Notes: generated from the sequence alone by a model not told the origin. Positions 23,044 to 37,143 are shown, numbered from the stretch's first letter. The stretch: 64,000 bases of DNA from Desmodesmus armatus (GCA_007449985.2 VIIQ02000317.1:1-64000), one strand, 5' to 3'. Numbers and translations: made by a program.

Positions 23044-25955
23044 ATGGCACTGGAAAAGCTGTCCACACAGGTAGCCATCATCGGCAGCGGCCCAGCAGCC
23101 CACACAGCAGCAGTGTACTGTGCCCGTGCTGAGCTGCACCCCGTCCTGTTTGAGGGCTGGCTGGCCAACGGCATCGCAGCAGGCGGGCAGCTGACCACCA
23201 CAACAGATGTGGAGAACTTCCCTGGCTTCCCAGATGGCATCATGGGCCCCGAGCTGTGCAACAAGTTCAGGCAGCAAAGCCTGCGCTTTGGCACCCAAGT
23301 CTTCACAGGTGTGGCATCAACAGTGTGGACGGGAGGGGCAGCTTGTGGTGGAGGGCAGTCGATGATACTATGACGTGCAGCAGTGACCTGTGCGAGGAGC
23401 AGCTACATGACAGCAGCGCAGCTGGTAGGCTGCATTGTGTCCACGGTATTTTTGGGACCAGCTGTGCTGGCTAATAGCTGGCAGGGCACCACAGGGGACA
23501 TGCAGTAGCAGTTGCATAAGGACACCACCCTTGCTTTGTTGGTGCTTTACCTGATGCCGCCATGGAAGGTATTTGCTGCAGGCATCAGCACGCACAGCCG
23601 CATGCAGGCCTGTCTCCTGCACCTTGTTCGTCCTGTAGTGTGCATGCAGCTGTATGCATCAGCACGCACAGCCGCATGCAGGCGTGCCTCCTGCATCTTA
23701 TCCGTCCTGCAGTGTGCATGCGGCTGCAGTTGTGTGCGCCTATTGATCCGTCGCCGCCGCGTATCCTGTCCTGCAGAGACTGTGAACAAGGTGGATCTGT
23801 CAAAGCGGCCCTTCAAGATGTGGACAGACAGCAAGGAAGTCACAGCGCAGACGGTCATCATTGCTACAGGTGCCTGCAGTGCTGGCTGTCGAGTTTGACC
23901 AGCAAGGACCAGCTGCTGCCCAATTATGCCACCAGCAGGCGCACCATTTCCAGGACAGCGCCATGCAGATGCTGTTGCATGCAGTGTGGGTGTGGCTGTG
24001 GTTGACAAAACAGCGCTATGAGTGCTGCATGCTTGGGGCTTGTGCCAGAACATCAGCAGTGTTGGCCTGCGGGTCAGCAGTGTCGGCAGCGCATGGCAGC
24101 AGGAAACCTTCTTGAATGCAGCACGCGTCAAGTATGCCTGTCTGTCCTGCTGCTGCTGCCACCAGGTGCTGTGGCCAAGCGGCTGCCGTTCAAGGGCTCT
24201 GACGAGGAGGAGGGCTATTGGAACAAGGGCATCAGCGCATGCGCAGTGTGCGACGGCGCAGCACCCATCTTCCGCAACAAGCCTATCGGAGTCATTGGTG
24301 GTGGTGACAGTGCCATGGAGGAGGCGCTGTTCCTCACCAAGTACGGCAGCAAGGTGAGGGCTAGCGCAGTAGCTGGGCTGGGCTTTGCTGGACAGGGGCA
24401 GCACTGAAAGCTTTCACTGGCTTGGGCAGAGTGGGGCGCTCCAGCAGGTAGTTGGGAATGGGTGACCAAGGCAGAGCTGTGGCGCGCTGGACTTTCAAAG
24501 CATGCAGGTGTGCGTTTTGTTTCATTGAGATGAGCAGGCTAGGGAATCTCTAGGCTAGGGTTGCTATCAGTAGGGGCGCACGTGTGAGCAATAGTGGCCA
24601 GCTGCTGGCTGCTACGCAACAGCCAGCCACCCGTGTAATGCTGGCAAGCGCCAGCTGCTTGCTGCTGCGAAACAATTGTAGCCAAGCTGCGTTTTGCTGA
24701 TGTGCTGACAACAACTGTAGCCAAGCTGCATTTGGGCACTGTTGGGTTGTTCAAGCACATTCTCCATATTGTGTGCTTTCAAGTTGGTCTGGTTACTATG
24801 CTGTTGCAGGTGTACATCATCCACCGCCGCAATGAATTCCGCGCCAGCAAGGTGATGCAGAAGCGCGCATTGGAGCACGAGAAAATCGAGGTGGGTGGGC
24901 TGGGGTTTGGCTGCTGTGGCGCAGGGGTGTGGTGGTGGCTTATCTGACAATGGTGATGCTGTCCGCTGCTGCGGCTTGTCTGGTGACAGCATGACACGTT
25001 GCATGTGAGTGCCCATGCAATGCCTGTGCAGCAGCCAGCCAACAGCTGCACACGCGATTGGTTGTGCAGCTGCTGGCATCTGGATTTCAGGCAGCAGCAG
25101 CAGGTGTATGAACGAGGGTTCACCAGTTTGCCCACCACTTGCAAGACGTCACGTGATCCCTTCTCACAACCTCAGCCCTGCCTGCACCCCGCCTTCCTAA
25201 ATCCTCGCCCGTGCGTCTGTTGGCCGCAGGTGCTGTGGGACAGCGTGGTGGTTGAGGCGTACGGCAACGAGCGTGGCCTGCTGGGCGGCATGAAGGTGCA
25301 GAACGTCAAGACTGGGGAGATCAGTGACGTGCCTGTCTCCGGCCTGTTCTTCGCCATCGGCCACGAGCCCGCCACCAAGTTCCTGGATGGCCAGCTGGAG
25401 CTGGATGCTGCAGGCTACATCGTCACTGCGCCTGACAGCACGGCCACCAGCGTGCCAGGAGTGTATGCTGCAGGCGACGTGCAGGACCCCAAGTGGCGCC
25501 AGGCCATCACTGCCGCAGGCTCAGGTGGGTGTGGGAGTGGCGTGAGTGGGCGGCGGTGGAGGGGGGGGGGGGTGTACCGGCCTCAAACTGGGACCTTGGC
25601 AGCAGCAGCAGCAGCAGCAGCAGGACAAGGGGAGATTGGATTTCAGCGTGGGCCCCAAGGTCAGCGCTGCTTTGTTGGCCATGCGGGGGGCCTGCAGCAG
25701 TGGGCTGGACCTGCCATCATGCGCTGGGCTGATTGTGCTGCTGTGATTTCATGGCCCCCTTGGGCCTCTACCTGTGTCTCAGTCGCCTTTCCTCCTTGCT
25801 GGTCCTTGCTGCTGCTGTTGTCGCCAGGCTGCATGTCTGCTCTGGAGGCTGAGCGCTTCCTGGAGGCGGAGGGTGAGGTGGAGGAGCACCCGGCAGCAGA
25901 GGCCAACGGCACGGCAGCACCTGCAGAGGCAAAGCTGGAGCCAGTGCTGGCATAA
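23044..25955 (+). CDS. NTR: NADPH-dependent thioredoxin reductase (NTRA/B type)
   Basis: Six exons with matching phases: 23044-23308, 23777-23869, 24166-24353, 24810-24890, 25230-25524, 25828-25955; 349 residues. It is a flavoprotein that passes electrons from NADPH through FAD and a redox disulfide to thioredoxin. Visible motifs: FAD-binding GSGPAA (14-19), redox pair C145/C148 in ACAVCDG, NADPH-binding GGGDSA (164-169), HRRNEFRA, and the second FAD motif [11 protein letters not shown] before AGSGCMSA. There is no fused thioredoxin domain, so it is not plastid NTRC. The reading frame is open upstream of the chosen ATG ([20 protein letters not shown]), so an upstream exon could add a presequence. 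The first intron contains two diverged copies of a 70-bp repeat (about 23582-23720). Confidence 0.96.
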
Positions 25956-28215
25956 GTTGTTGGCAGCTGCAGTTGTGCCGTATGCACGATGTATGCAGGC
26001 AGCAAGAGGTTGCATGTAGTGCTTGGCAGGGGCGACTGGTAATGTTGCGGTTGGCAGCAGCCTCTGGTGCAGGGCCAGCAGGCAAGACAGCAGCTCATGA
26101 AGCTGCTGTGTACGGCTACTATGTGATCAGGGGCTGGGGCAGCAGCAGGTGCTGGCAGCATTAATCCACTGCGCTGGGTGGTGCTGTTGCAGCAGGCCCG
26201 ACGTGTTGAGCAGGGAGAACCCAACCCTCGCTTTGTGTCCAGTGTGTCAGTATGGTGCTGTCAGGACCAGCAGCAGCAATGCGGCTGGGTGTGCACGTGT
26301 GGCAGCAGTTGGCGACACAGCACTATGTGTCTCATCAACGTGCATGCTGTCATCACCCCTCACATCTCATGACCGCACTCCACCTTTGGTGCGCAATGGG
26401 TGTTTGCAGCAGCTGACCTAGGCGTGCCACGTGTTGGCACGCATGCATGACATGGTGCCCTCCGCTTAGGATGCATGTGTTGTTCATGCACATGCACATG
26501 GGTGTGATCTTGGATATTGCTTTGGGCTCGGGCTGACATGCCCAAGCCCCTCACTGCTATTGCTATGACTGCTGTTTGCTGACTGCGACCACGCACAGCA
26601 CGTATTGTCTGTCGTGGCATGCCCCCAGCAGAAGCAGCATGATGTTGGATTTGTTCCCCTTGCAGCATGGTAGCGGTTGTGCGTATGATGCATTTTTTTT
26701 GCGTTGTCTGAATTGGTAGGCTCGTCATGGGCGGTATGTTGCAGTGTTCTATTCAGGGTCTCTTGTGTACAAACTGTGGCAATACCGCTCATCACCAACC
26801 CATTTGCAGCTAGAAGGGTGAGGTTGGTGCAAACACACTGGCATGTCTCAACTTGTTCTGGATGTTGACCGCTCGCAGGCTTGGCATAACCACAATGCTG
26901 GCATCGTCACTCGCAGTATGTTGCATTAATTGAATAGGGCATCCAAAATTACCCTGGGGCATATGTGTGACAAGACTTTAGGACCTAGCTCACAATGTGT
27001 ACCAGACCCGACAGCATTTTGGTGTTTGTCCACCTGGCAGCAGATTGCCTAAGTGGCTTCCATCCACTCCTCACATTGGGAGATGAACAGCTGGTGGTTG
27101 CAGTAACATTGGTTGCATACACACCACAAGCCTATCAGCGCCACCTCTGCAGCAATATCTGCAGGTACCTCCGTATATGTCCTTGCATATCGTACAGTGC
27201 GTCTTTTGCTCCAGCAGTGCTCAGCAGGTCAAGGAGAGACAGCAGCAATGAGCATGCATGCCCTCGACGCCAGCTCCGAACACCATAACGTGTGAATGGT
27301 CTTGAATGGAAGCTTTCGCGCTCAGCCGGCTGGCAAACAGGGCGTCGGACCAGCATCTACTGTTTGTGGATGGGCTGGGGCACTACAGTTTCCGCGGAGG
27401 ATGAGGGCAAGGTGAGGGGTGATACTGTGCTTTCAGAACGAACCTATTCTTGGCAGGTTTGGTTTCGCAGAGCCGTTGAGAGCCGCAGACGGCTTGACTG
27501 GCACGCACCTGCAACTACCATCTAGTGTGGCTCATTGATTCGGTGGCAGTTGATAAACACGCTGGCTCCACACGTAGTGAGTGTTATGTAAGCTGAATAG
27601 GTAAGACTAGCGGTGAAATCTGGCAGCACTCACCCTTGCATCCACTGGCAAGTGCTGCCAACAGCAGCAAACGCAGAGTGTATATGTGATGGATGTGGCC
27701 CAACCAGCACCATGCATTCATGTAAAGGAGCAGCAGCGCATTCATTTTTTGCATTACAGACATGTGCACAGCACAAGCATGCTCTGCCTTTCTACATGTC
27801 GGATTGTACACATGCTTCAGGTGAGGCCAAGCTTGGCCTTCAGGCTGCCATCCAGTGCCACTGGAGTTGCTGGCTGCCAGGAGCTGCCATGAGAACACGA
27901 GCTGCAGTGACAGGGACGCACAAGGTACATACGCACCATGCAGGGGCCCAACAGGCATGCCCACACTAGCAGCGGCCTTGGCAAGCCTAAGCTGCAGAAG
28001 CGGGGGGGGGGGGGGTAGTGTGTGGTGGAACATGCTGAAAGATGCTACACAGGCACGGCCGCCAGCTGCTCCATTCAAGGCTGCTCCCGCAGCAGGCAGT
28101 GCCTGAGGGAGCCCTCACAAGGCAGACAAAAGCTGGCAACATGGGCAGGCACATGTGTGCAAGCCAAAGAAAGCTGCCAACACAGACAGCGAAAAGGAGC
28201 CCTCACAAGGCAGGC
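25956..28215. other. Gene-poor region, no gene seen
   Basis: ORFs at 26995-27288 and 27292-27525 (+) lack domains, coding bias or compatible splice partners. A 12-bp G run lies at about 28003-28014. Confidence 0.5.
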
Positions 28216-28775
28216 ACAAGCCACGCAGCACCTGGAGCCTGCTGCATGCTGGAGGGGGCCTTGACAAGGCGTTCACAAGCTGGCAGCTGATATCCTTGGG
28301 CGCCAGACCCCCACAGCAGGTGTTGCAGCAAGTGCTCAATAGGCCTATGGGGTGCTCATGGGGCCTGCATCAGGGTGACTCACGCCTACACCCTTGGTGC
28401 CCTGGCAGACCACCAACAGCATATCATATATCTCTTGGTGCAGCAGCTGCTGGGAGGAAGCAGTTGCTGGCCGAGGCCTAATCTGCGGCAGGACCCCTCA
28501 AGTCAAGGCAGGACCCCTCAAGGTGGTGTGAGTGCTTCCAAGTAAGTCCAACGTCACCATACAGCAGCATACCGTAGTAGTAGCCCATTGAATTGTGACA
28601 AGGAGGCAGATGTAGGAGCCCAAAAGGATGCAATGGTCCCAAGCCCTTGCCCTCCCCCTAACACTTGGATGAGGATGGTGACCCACCGCCGATTGCCAAC
28701 CAAAGCCACGCAGCATATGGAGCCTGCTGCATGCTGGAGGGGGCCTTGACAAGGCATTCACAAGCTGCCTTCAGC
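28216..28775. repeat. Dispersed 72-bp repeat, two copies
   Basis: A 72-bp segment at 28216-28288 recurs at 28702-28775 in the same orientation with few changes. Both contain GCATGCTGGAGGGGGCCTTG. A shorter related motif (GGAGCCCTCACAAGGCAG) occurs at about 28110 and 28196. Confidence 0.85.
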
Positions 28776-29237
28776 CTGCACGGCTGCCGCATGCTGGAAG
28801 GGGGCAGGAGGAAGGCGTCAGCGACTGAGATCACGAACGCGGCAGCATAAGGAGTAAGTCTTGGTGTTGAGACACAAGATCCAAAGTGCCAAGCTGGTGG
28901 AGGTGGTGGCCCACCGGATGGTTGTGAAGGGAATGTTGTGGGGGCAGCGGTGGGGTGGAATGGTGAAGGCAAAGCAGCGGGGCAGAACCAACAGCAGCAC
29001 AGCCTGCTGTTGAGCAGCAGCAGCAGTGCAGGACTGGCAGCAGAGCAGCAGCACTGGGCTAGCAGCGGCAGAGCAGTGGGAGCAGCAGGAGCGCTGAGCC
29101 GGCATAAAAGAGCAGCAGCGGCGGCAGCAGGGGCAGCAGCAGCATCAGCAGTAATGGCAGCAGCAGCGGCAGCAGAGCAGCAGCGTCGGCAGCACCAGCA
29201 CAGCACTGCCAGTGGGCCGACCATGGAACGGTGCCAC

Positions 29238-30735
29238 CAGGTGAGTGCTGGGTGGCGGTCGAGTAACCTCTTTCTACACCTCTTTGATGCTAGTGGACGG
29301 ATGGCCTGACTGCTGTGAACGCTGTAGATACAAGTGTTGCATGTATGCACAATAGGACAGCGTCACTGAGGCTAGCAGCGGCAGAGCAACAAGAGCAGCA
29401 GGGGCAGCAGCAGCAGCGGCGGCAGCAGAGCAGCAGCGACGGCAGCAGAGTAGCAGCGGCAGCGGAGGTAGCAGCAGCGGCGGCAGCACAGCAGCAGCGG
29501 CAGCAGCAGCACTGGACTGGCCATGGCATGGTGAGGTGAGTGCTGGGTGGCGGTTGAGTGACCTCTCTTCGCACACTTGTGATGCGAGTGACCGATCATC
29601 GGATGGCTTGAGTGATTTGAACGCTGTAGATACAAGTGTCACTGCCAGTACGGCGTATGCATATAGTGTTGTAATGCACTTTGAAAAGGCCAAGTTGTTG
29701 GCGGTGGGTGGTTGTGGAAGTGTACAGACGGAGTGGTGTGGTGGCAGTGATGGGGTGCAATGTTGAAGGAAGAGAGCAGCGCCACAACAGCAGCAGAGCA
29801 AGACTGGCAGCAGAGCAGCAGGAGCAGCGGTAGCGCTGGGCTGGCAATAAAAAGGCAGCGGCAGCAGCAGCAGTGGCGGCAGCAGCAGCACTGGGCTGGC
29901 CCTGGCCCTGGCCCTGGCACGGCGAGGTGAGTGCTGGGTGGCGTTTGAGCAACTTCTCTGTACATCCTTGTGATGTGAGTAAACAGATTGCCTGAGTGCT
30001 TTGAACGGCGTATATACAAATGTAACATGTATGCATTAAAAAGTGTGCAAAGTGACAAAATGGTGGTTGCATTGTGGAGGGGATGCTGTGTGGCCCACAC
30101 AAACCATTACTGAGTAATGGTTTGGGATGTTGAAGGCAGAGCAGCAGTGCCACATCAACAGCAGCAGCAGCAGTGTAGGACCGGCAGCAGAGCAGCAGCG
30201 TTGAGGTGGCGGCGGCAGAGCTGCACAGGGCTGGCCTTGGCACGGCGAGGTGAGTGCCGGGTGGCTTGTGAGCAACCTCTCTATACACCCTTGTTGTGGG
30301 GGTGGAAGGATGGCCTGAGTGCTTTGAACGCAGATACAAGAGCTGCATGCCATAGTATGCAAAATAGTAAATTCCCAAAGCGCCGAGGTGGTGGTGGTGG
30401 TGGTGGTGGAGGGAATCGCGTGATGACAGTGGTGGGGTGGAACTTGAAGGCAGAGCAGCATCGCCAAATCAGCAGTGCAGGGCTGGCAGCCGCTGCTCTG
30501 GCAGAGCAGCAGCGTCAGGCTGGCAGGGGCAGAGCAGAAGAAGCAGCAACATCGATGGGCTGGCAGCAGCAGAGCAGCAGCAACAGCGGCAGCGGCAGCA
30601 GCAGTGGACTGGCCAGGGCACCTCGAGGTGAGTGCTGGGCGGTAGTTGAGTCACCTGTGTAAGTACGCCCCTGTGGTGCGAGTGGACAGATGCGACGAGT
30701 GCTGTAACTGCCATACAAATATCACATGCATGCAC
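29238..30735. repeat. Five-copy higher-order repeat with AGC-triplet expansions
   Basis: A module of about 110 bp starting GAGGTGAGTGCTGGGTGGC recurs at about 29238, 29532, 29922, 30244 and 30622. Modules are separated by expanded or contracted (GCA)n stretches, giving spacings of roughly 290-390 bp. A second shared segment (GGTGGGGTGGAATG with AAGGCAGAGCAG) precedes several copies, the first near 28950. No open frame is common to all copies. Confidence 0.85.
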
Positions 30736-31227
30736 GGACAGTGATGCTTTTGGTGGTGCTGGGGGTGATGGTGATGGTAGTTCTGCTGCTGCTGCTGGCA
30801 CTGTTGGTGTTGGTGCTGGCTGAGGCGGCAACTGTGGTGGCAGTGGTAGTTGGGATGTGTGGCACGGCAGCAGTCCCGGGTTGGCAGCAAAAAACTTTTT
30901 GCCTCCGCCAGTAGCAGTGTCGCAGTACTGGCAGCAGCAAAGCAGCAGCACCCTGTTGGCAGCAGTGATGCGCTTTTGGCAGTAAGGCAGTAGTGACGTG
31001 CTGGCAGTAGCGGAGCAGCACTGCGACGCTAGCAGAAGCACAGTAGCTGCACCAAGCTGCACGCAGCACCAGATCAACAGCTACACGGTGTTTGTAACAG
31101 GCTTCAACATGCCCGGGGGGGGGGGGGCTGGAGGCACGAGGAGGGTCAGCACAGCGGCAGCGGCAGCACGGCAGCGGCAGCACAGCGGCAGCAGCTGCAA
31201 CACAACAGCAGCGGTCGCAGGCGCAGT

Positions 31228-31267
<40 letters not shown>

Positions 31268-31848
31268 GAACAAGAGGCCCAGCAGCGCAGCGGCAGTAAC
31301 AGCAGCAGCACTGCGGCAGCGACAACAGCAGCGCAGCGGCTGCAGCAACATCATGAGCAGCAGCAAAAATTGTGACAGCGGTAGCGGCAGCAGCGACAGG
31401 AACAGCAGCAGCAGCAGTGGCAGCAGTAGCAGCAACCGAGCGGCGTCGGCCGCATCATTAGTAGCAGCAACAGAATAGTGGCAGCGGCAGCAGCTGCAGC
31501 TGCAGTGGCAGCAGGGGTGGCAGCAGTTGCAGCAACAGCGGCAGCACACTGGTAGCATCATCAGCACCATCACAACTGCAGCGGCAGCGCAGCAGTAAGA
31601 GGGCAGCCGCATCAGTGGGCGTAGCAACAGCAACGCAGTGGCAGGGGCAGCAGCACTGTGCTGAGCAACAGCACAGCGGAAGCAGCAGCGGGAGCAATAG
31701 CAGCAGCAAAGCGCCAGCTTCAGCATCATCTTCAGCAGCAAAACCATGGCGGCGGCAGCAATGCCAGCGGCTGGCAGCAGCACATCAACACAACGGCACA
31801 GCAGCAGCAGCAACTGTTGTGATGTTGAACATCACATCGGCAGCAACC

Positions 31849-31898
<50 letters not shown>

Positions 31899-31975
31899 TG
31901 CAGCAGCAGCAACAGCAAGAACAAATGAAGCAGGGGCTGAAGTGCAACAGCAGCTGCAGGAGCCTCTTGCTGAGC
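30736..31975. repeat. AGC/GCA trinucleotide-rich low-complexity DNA
   Basis: Long imperfect (GCA)n / (GCG)n tracts, purest at about 31229-31264 and 31852-31896. Overlapping ORFs on both strands (Ala/Ser/Gln on +, Leu/Cys on -) follow from the triplet and are not called as genes. Confidence 0.85.
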
Positions 31976-33234
31976 ACTAGCACCAAAACCACCACCAATA
32001 CCTGAAAGACAGAAGCCAAGGCAATCAGCTTGTGGCTCGGCCACAGTGTTGTATGGTGATTTGTGCTGATTACTATCCATGGTGGAACTCTGTGTTGGGC
32101 GTGGTTGGTTGAGAGGAGTAGGGTCGGTCTTGTCGGTGATGGAGTTTGCAGTGTTGATGGCAGTTGTGATCTATGATCTGTCTCAGTGAGGAGTGTCTTG
32201 CAGTGTTCGCCACCTACTCAAAGTGGTCAGAAGCATGCGCAGCGTGGGCTATCGGTGTCAAAGACACAGTGGGGGCAGAGGGGTCCTGAGGTGGTGCGGG
32301 CGCAGGAACTTGGCAGCCCGAGCCCTTCTGCTTGTCGAACCGCGCCGCATTGTGCGGACGCCATCTTGCATGATGCCCCTCCACGGGAGGCAGCGGCTGC
32401 ACACTTGCAGCAGATATCATGCTGGTGCAGTCTGAGTTTTTGGATGTACAAGGGTCAGAAAGGAGCATACTGAGCCCTATGCCTGCCGTTTTGGGCTAGG
32501 CCTTGACAGCCTCCTGTTGTTGTTCAAGAGTGCAGTGCACATGGGTTTTGTTGAAATGCAGAACGCTCTGCCACAATTTTGCATGGCCCTTGCAGCCTGC
32601 TATCCGCGGCTGCAAGGCTTCACCCTTTGGCAGCAGCCTGAACGTGGGCCGGGCAGACATACGTAACCACCGGCCAGCTCATGGATGCTGCATCAGCTGC
32701 TGTGCTTCGAATGAAGTTGCGCCAAGGATTGGGCTTGGCTGTTGCAGCACATAGTATGGGAAGCATGCACGCTGTAGACATCGCCTTCCAAATGGCAAGC
32801 CAGCCAGCAAAGCGGAAGACTCAGTGAGTGCTGCATGGTACCTGCAAATGGGACAGTTCTATCAATTTGCTGACCTGAGAGTACAAAGTGTGACTCTAGA
32901 GGAACTGAATGATCCTCTTGGGTATGGTGTGTGGGTGACACCAGTGAGGGCCATGATCTGACCACAGCAACAAACTGTCTTGAGCACAAGGCAGCTGGCA
33001 GCCGTCAGTGGATGCTTTGAATTTTAAGATGCAGGGTTCTGTCAGCGCTTCCAGGATCTCTCGAAGTACTGCGAAGGATTCAAAACGTCGGTCGGTTGGA
33101 TGATTGAAATGCTGGTCAGCAAAGCAGCTGCAAACTGTTACACTGGCCCATATATACGTTGGTGACATTAAGAAAACAGTCATCTGTCAACTGCATGCCT
33201 CGGGGAACAAGCTTATGATCACCATAGATCCACC
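31976..33234. other. Region upstream of BRCA2, no firm gene
   Basis: Would contain the BRCA2 promoter and any upstream non-coding exon. A minus-strand ORF at 33116-33379 overlaps the BRCA2 start and looks peptide-like, but has no recognised domain. Confidence 0.45.
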
Positions 33235-33940
33235 ATGCACTGCTGTGTGCTGTCTGTAAATGAACCGTACCAGGCATCTCAACCGCTGTATGACGTACAG
33301 TTTGGACAAGATGATGCCTTTGGTCTCCCAGTTTGCCGTCTGGAGGACTCGTTTGCTGCACAGAGCAACCAGCACTCACAACAACAGCAGTGGCAGCAGC
33401 AGGAGCACCATGCAGAGGGTAAGGGCCTGTTTCAGCGCTTGATGGCCACGTTCACCGCTTCCGTAGTGACCTTCGTTCGCTGTGCAGGTGGCATACATGA
33501 GCAGCAGGCTCTCTTGAATCAGGTTATTGCCAGCAGCCCCACCTCCCTGACCTCAGATGAAGTCATTGGGCCCACCCAGCTATCCCAGGATTCAGCAGAC
33601 AGCAGGCCAGTGGTGAATTCGTCAGCAGCAGCTGCTGTGGCCGCAGCAGCAGGTGGCTACATCTTTGAGTCCTGCATACCGGCCACCTGCTTCGACCTGC
33701 TGCCCCCAGAGTCCCCAGCCACACAGCAGCAGCACAGCATCACCCCAGGCCTTGTGCTGCTACCCAGGCACAGGCTGGATCAGCTAGGAATCCCAGCAGC
33801 ACTGCAGCAGGACCAGCAACGCCAACAGCAGCAGCACCGGCAGCCCCAGCAACACACAGGGGACCATGACGAGCACAGCAGCAGTCCAGCAGCCAGGAAA
33901 GGAACGTCACCTTTGGTTGTGCAAAACCATGACAGCTTAC

Positions 33941-33973
<33 letters not shown>

Positions 33974-34464
33974 GGCTGGCACTGCAGCCTGTGGCTGACA
34001 ACAATCAGCTGCAGCCAGCATATGCCCAGCAGCAGGAGCAGCCACTCAAGCCCACCCTGCAGCTGCAGCACCAAGCAGGTCAGCGACAGAAAGCAGCAGC
34101 TGCTGGGGGTGAAGGTGCAGGGGATACAACACCACAGGTCCAGCACCCCAGCAGCGTCGCTCTGCAGGAGCTGCAGGCTCCTGCTGTCGGTGCTTCTGCG
34201 GCTGCAGCACCTGCTGCTGTTGAGTCTGCAGCGCCTGCAGCAACAGTCAGCAGGCACAAGGGGAGGCTGTCATTGGAGCCAGTGCGCAGGAGTGCTGCAG
34301 ATGCCGCCTCTGTAGTGGCACAGCAGCAGCAGCGGCTGCAGCACCTGCAGGCGGGGCATCAGCAGCAGCCGATGCAACCCTACCCGCAGCTGCCTCAACA
34401 GCAGCAGCAGCCACAGCACACGCTGGTGTTCCCGCCAGTCGGCAATGCTCACAAGGCTGCTGTT

Positions 34465-34495
<31 letters not shown>

Positions 34496-35896
34496 GCACA
34501 GCAGATGCATGGTGGCTGCCCCCACAGCTGCCACCGCCGCCAGTACAGCAGCAGCAGCAGCAGCAGCAGTTCCCAGGGCAGCTGCCACATGGTCGTCAGC
34601 CACAAGCAGCACCAGTGCAGGGCTGGCCACAAGCAGCTGTAGCAGCTGCTGGCGCAACCGCATGGCAGCAACAGCAGCAGCAACACTTGCGCTTACAGCA
34701 GCAGCGCATACTGCCTGGTTCTGCTGGCCTGCCACCAGCTGCAGGGTTCAAGCGGGGCCCCACTGCTGCTGCGCGTGCATACAGACAGCAGAAGCCTTTC
34801 AAAGCACCACAGCGGGCGGCAACAGCAGCAGCAGGCGGTGCGGCGGCAGCAGCAGCGGCAGCAGCAGCGGCAGCGGCAGGTGGTGAGGCTGTGGGGCTCC
34901 TCAGCAGGCCGCCTGGCTCGCTCAAGCCACCAGCCAGGCAGCAGCCGCAGCCGCACCCAGATGCCTCAGCAACAGCAGCAGCAGGGATTCAGCCAGCAGC
35001 GACAGCCAGTGCTGCTGATGGCGCCCTGCCGGAAAGCCGTGGTGCCCCCACTGCTGCAGCGGCAGCATCAGAGATGTTTGATGTGCCCCCTCCTGCTGCA
35101 GGTTTGGGTGGGTTTGTGACCAGCAGGGGTGGCAGCATAGCAGTGTCAGCGGCAGCCAAGGCCAGGGCAGCAGCACTGCTCAAGGCTGAACTGGGGGAGC
35201 TGCAGGCAGGGGAGGCTGAAGATCAGCTGCCAGCACAGCAGGCAGCGGTGCAGCTGCAGCACCAACAGCAGCAACCACCACAGCAACCACCACCACAGCA
35301 GCAGCAGCAGCAGCAGCAGCAAGCGGAACTGGAGCTGCAGCCGGAGGCAGCCAGTGATGTTGCAGCAGGGCTAGCAGCAGCAGGGGCAGCAGCAGGTTAT
35401 GTTGGCGGGTGTGGCTTTGTGACTGCCAAGGGTGGCAGCATCTCCCTGTCAGCAGCAGCCAAGGCCAGGGCAGCAGCACTGCTGCATGATGACCCTGGAG
35501 AGGGTGGCGGTGATGCACCACAACAGCAGCAACACCAACAGCAGCAACACCAGCACCAGCAGCAGCAGCAGCAGCACGTGGAGGAGGGGGTTGGAGAGGA
35601 GCAGCAGCCGGGAGGGCAGCTGCTGCCTCCGGAACCCTATCCTGCTGGTGGTGGTGGCGGGTTCCAAACTGCGCGAGGTGGCGGCATTTCTGTCTCTGCT
35701 GCTGCACAGGCCAGGGCTGCTGCCTTGCTGCAGGCAGAGCTGACTGCCGCAGCTGAGGAGGAGCAGCAGCATGAGGGTGTGCAGCCGGGCGCACAGCACG
35801 CAGCAGCAGGGGGTGTCAAAGCTGCCCAGCAGCACTCGGGAGGCAGGAGGGGGGCCTTCAGACCACTGCAACAGGCGCAACCACACTCAGCACCAG

Positions 35897-35929
<33 letters not shown>

Positions 35930-36684
35930 TGGCAGTAGCACGGCAGGAGGGCAGCAGTCATGGCCTGCAGCAGCAGCAGCAGCAGCAGCAGCAACCGGCG
36001 CTTTGTGGGGCCTCTGCAGCTAGCACAGATGGTCTGTCGGGGCCGACATACATGTCCCTGGCTTCTGATGAGTTTGCTTGCATCGACAGGCTGCTGTGTG
36101 AGGCAGAGCAGCAGCGGGGGGGACCGCCAGCACACAAAGCAGCTACACCCGTGGCTGCGGCTGCCGTTGAGGCTGCTGCTGCTGCAGCTGCTGTGAGCGT
36201 CCCTGCAGCTGCCGCTGACGCTGTCGCAGCACCTGCTAGGGAGCCTTCACTTGTCAGCGATCAGCAGTGCCTACAGGAGCCGGAGTTGCAGCAGCCGCAG
36301 CAGCCGCAGGAGCCGTCCTGGTGGCCACAGGAACAGCCAACCACTCTGCAACCCTGCCAGCTATACCAGCAGCAGCAGCAGCAGCACACGCCTGTGCTCT
36401 TGATGCCCGAGGAGACCCCCAAACAGGCAGGTGGTGTTACACTGCAGGTTAGCCCAATGGTCGTGGCTGCTGCCAGCCCTCAGGCGGCATCTGCGGCCAC
36501 TGCCGCTGCCACTGCGGCTGCCACTGCACCAGCGCCAGTGGCGGCAGCAGTGGATGGTGTCGCTGCTGCAGCCGGCAGGGACGGAAGGGCTGCTGAGGCA
36601 TGCACAACTCCACAGCAGCCGTCAGTAGCCTCAGCGACAGCAGCAGCAGCAGCAATGGCACCCACTGATGGCCAGGACGGTGGG

Positions 36685-36723
<39 letters not shown>

Positions 36724-37097
36724 GTCATCGCTGACAGCCAGCCCGAGTCCCCCACTGTGTCATCCCTCCCTGCACAGCCCCCTGCCCTGCAGCGTGCAGC
36801 CCCAACCAGCAGTGCTGGCGATGGCCCTGACAGGTCAGCAATCACGCCAGCAGCAGCAGCAGCAGCAGCGCATTCAGCAGGAGCAGCAGCAGCTGCGGCG
36901 GCGGCAGCCAGTCGCTCTGTTTCTCCTGCTGTGGTTCCCTTCAGGGGTCAGCTGGTGCCGGCCCAGGTGGTAGCAATGCTTGACCCACGGCCCTCCCTCG
37001 CTGTCGCCCTGCCTGGCCAATCCTTCTGGCCCCCTGCAGCTGCCAGCCAGCCACACAGGAGCCAACCCATCCCCAGGGCCGGTGCCCAAGCAACACT

Positions 37098-37143
<46 letters not shown>

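Noticed and set aside
30722..31813. 363-residue Leu/Cys-rich minus-strand ORF
   Set aside because: Reading frame of AGC/GCT triplet repeats with no domain and no start context; both strands are open.
33116..33379. Minus-strand ORF overlapping the BRCA2 start
   Set aside because: Peptide-like but no recognised domain, and it conflicts with the BRCA2 N-terminus; left unannotated.
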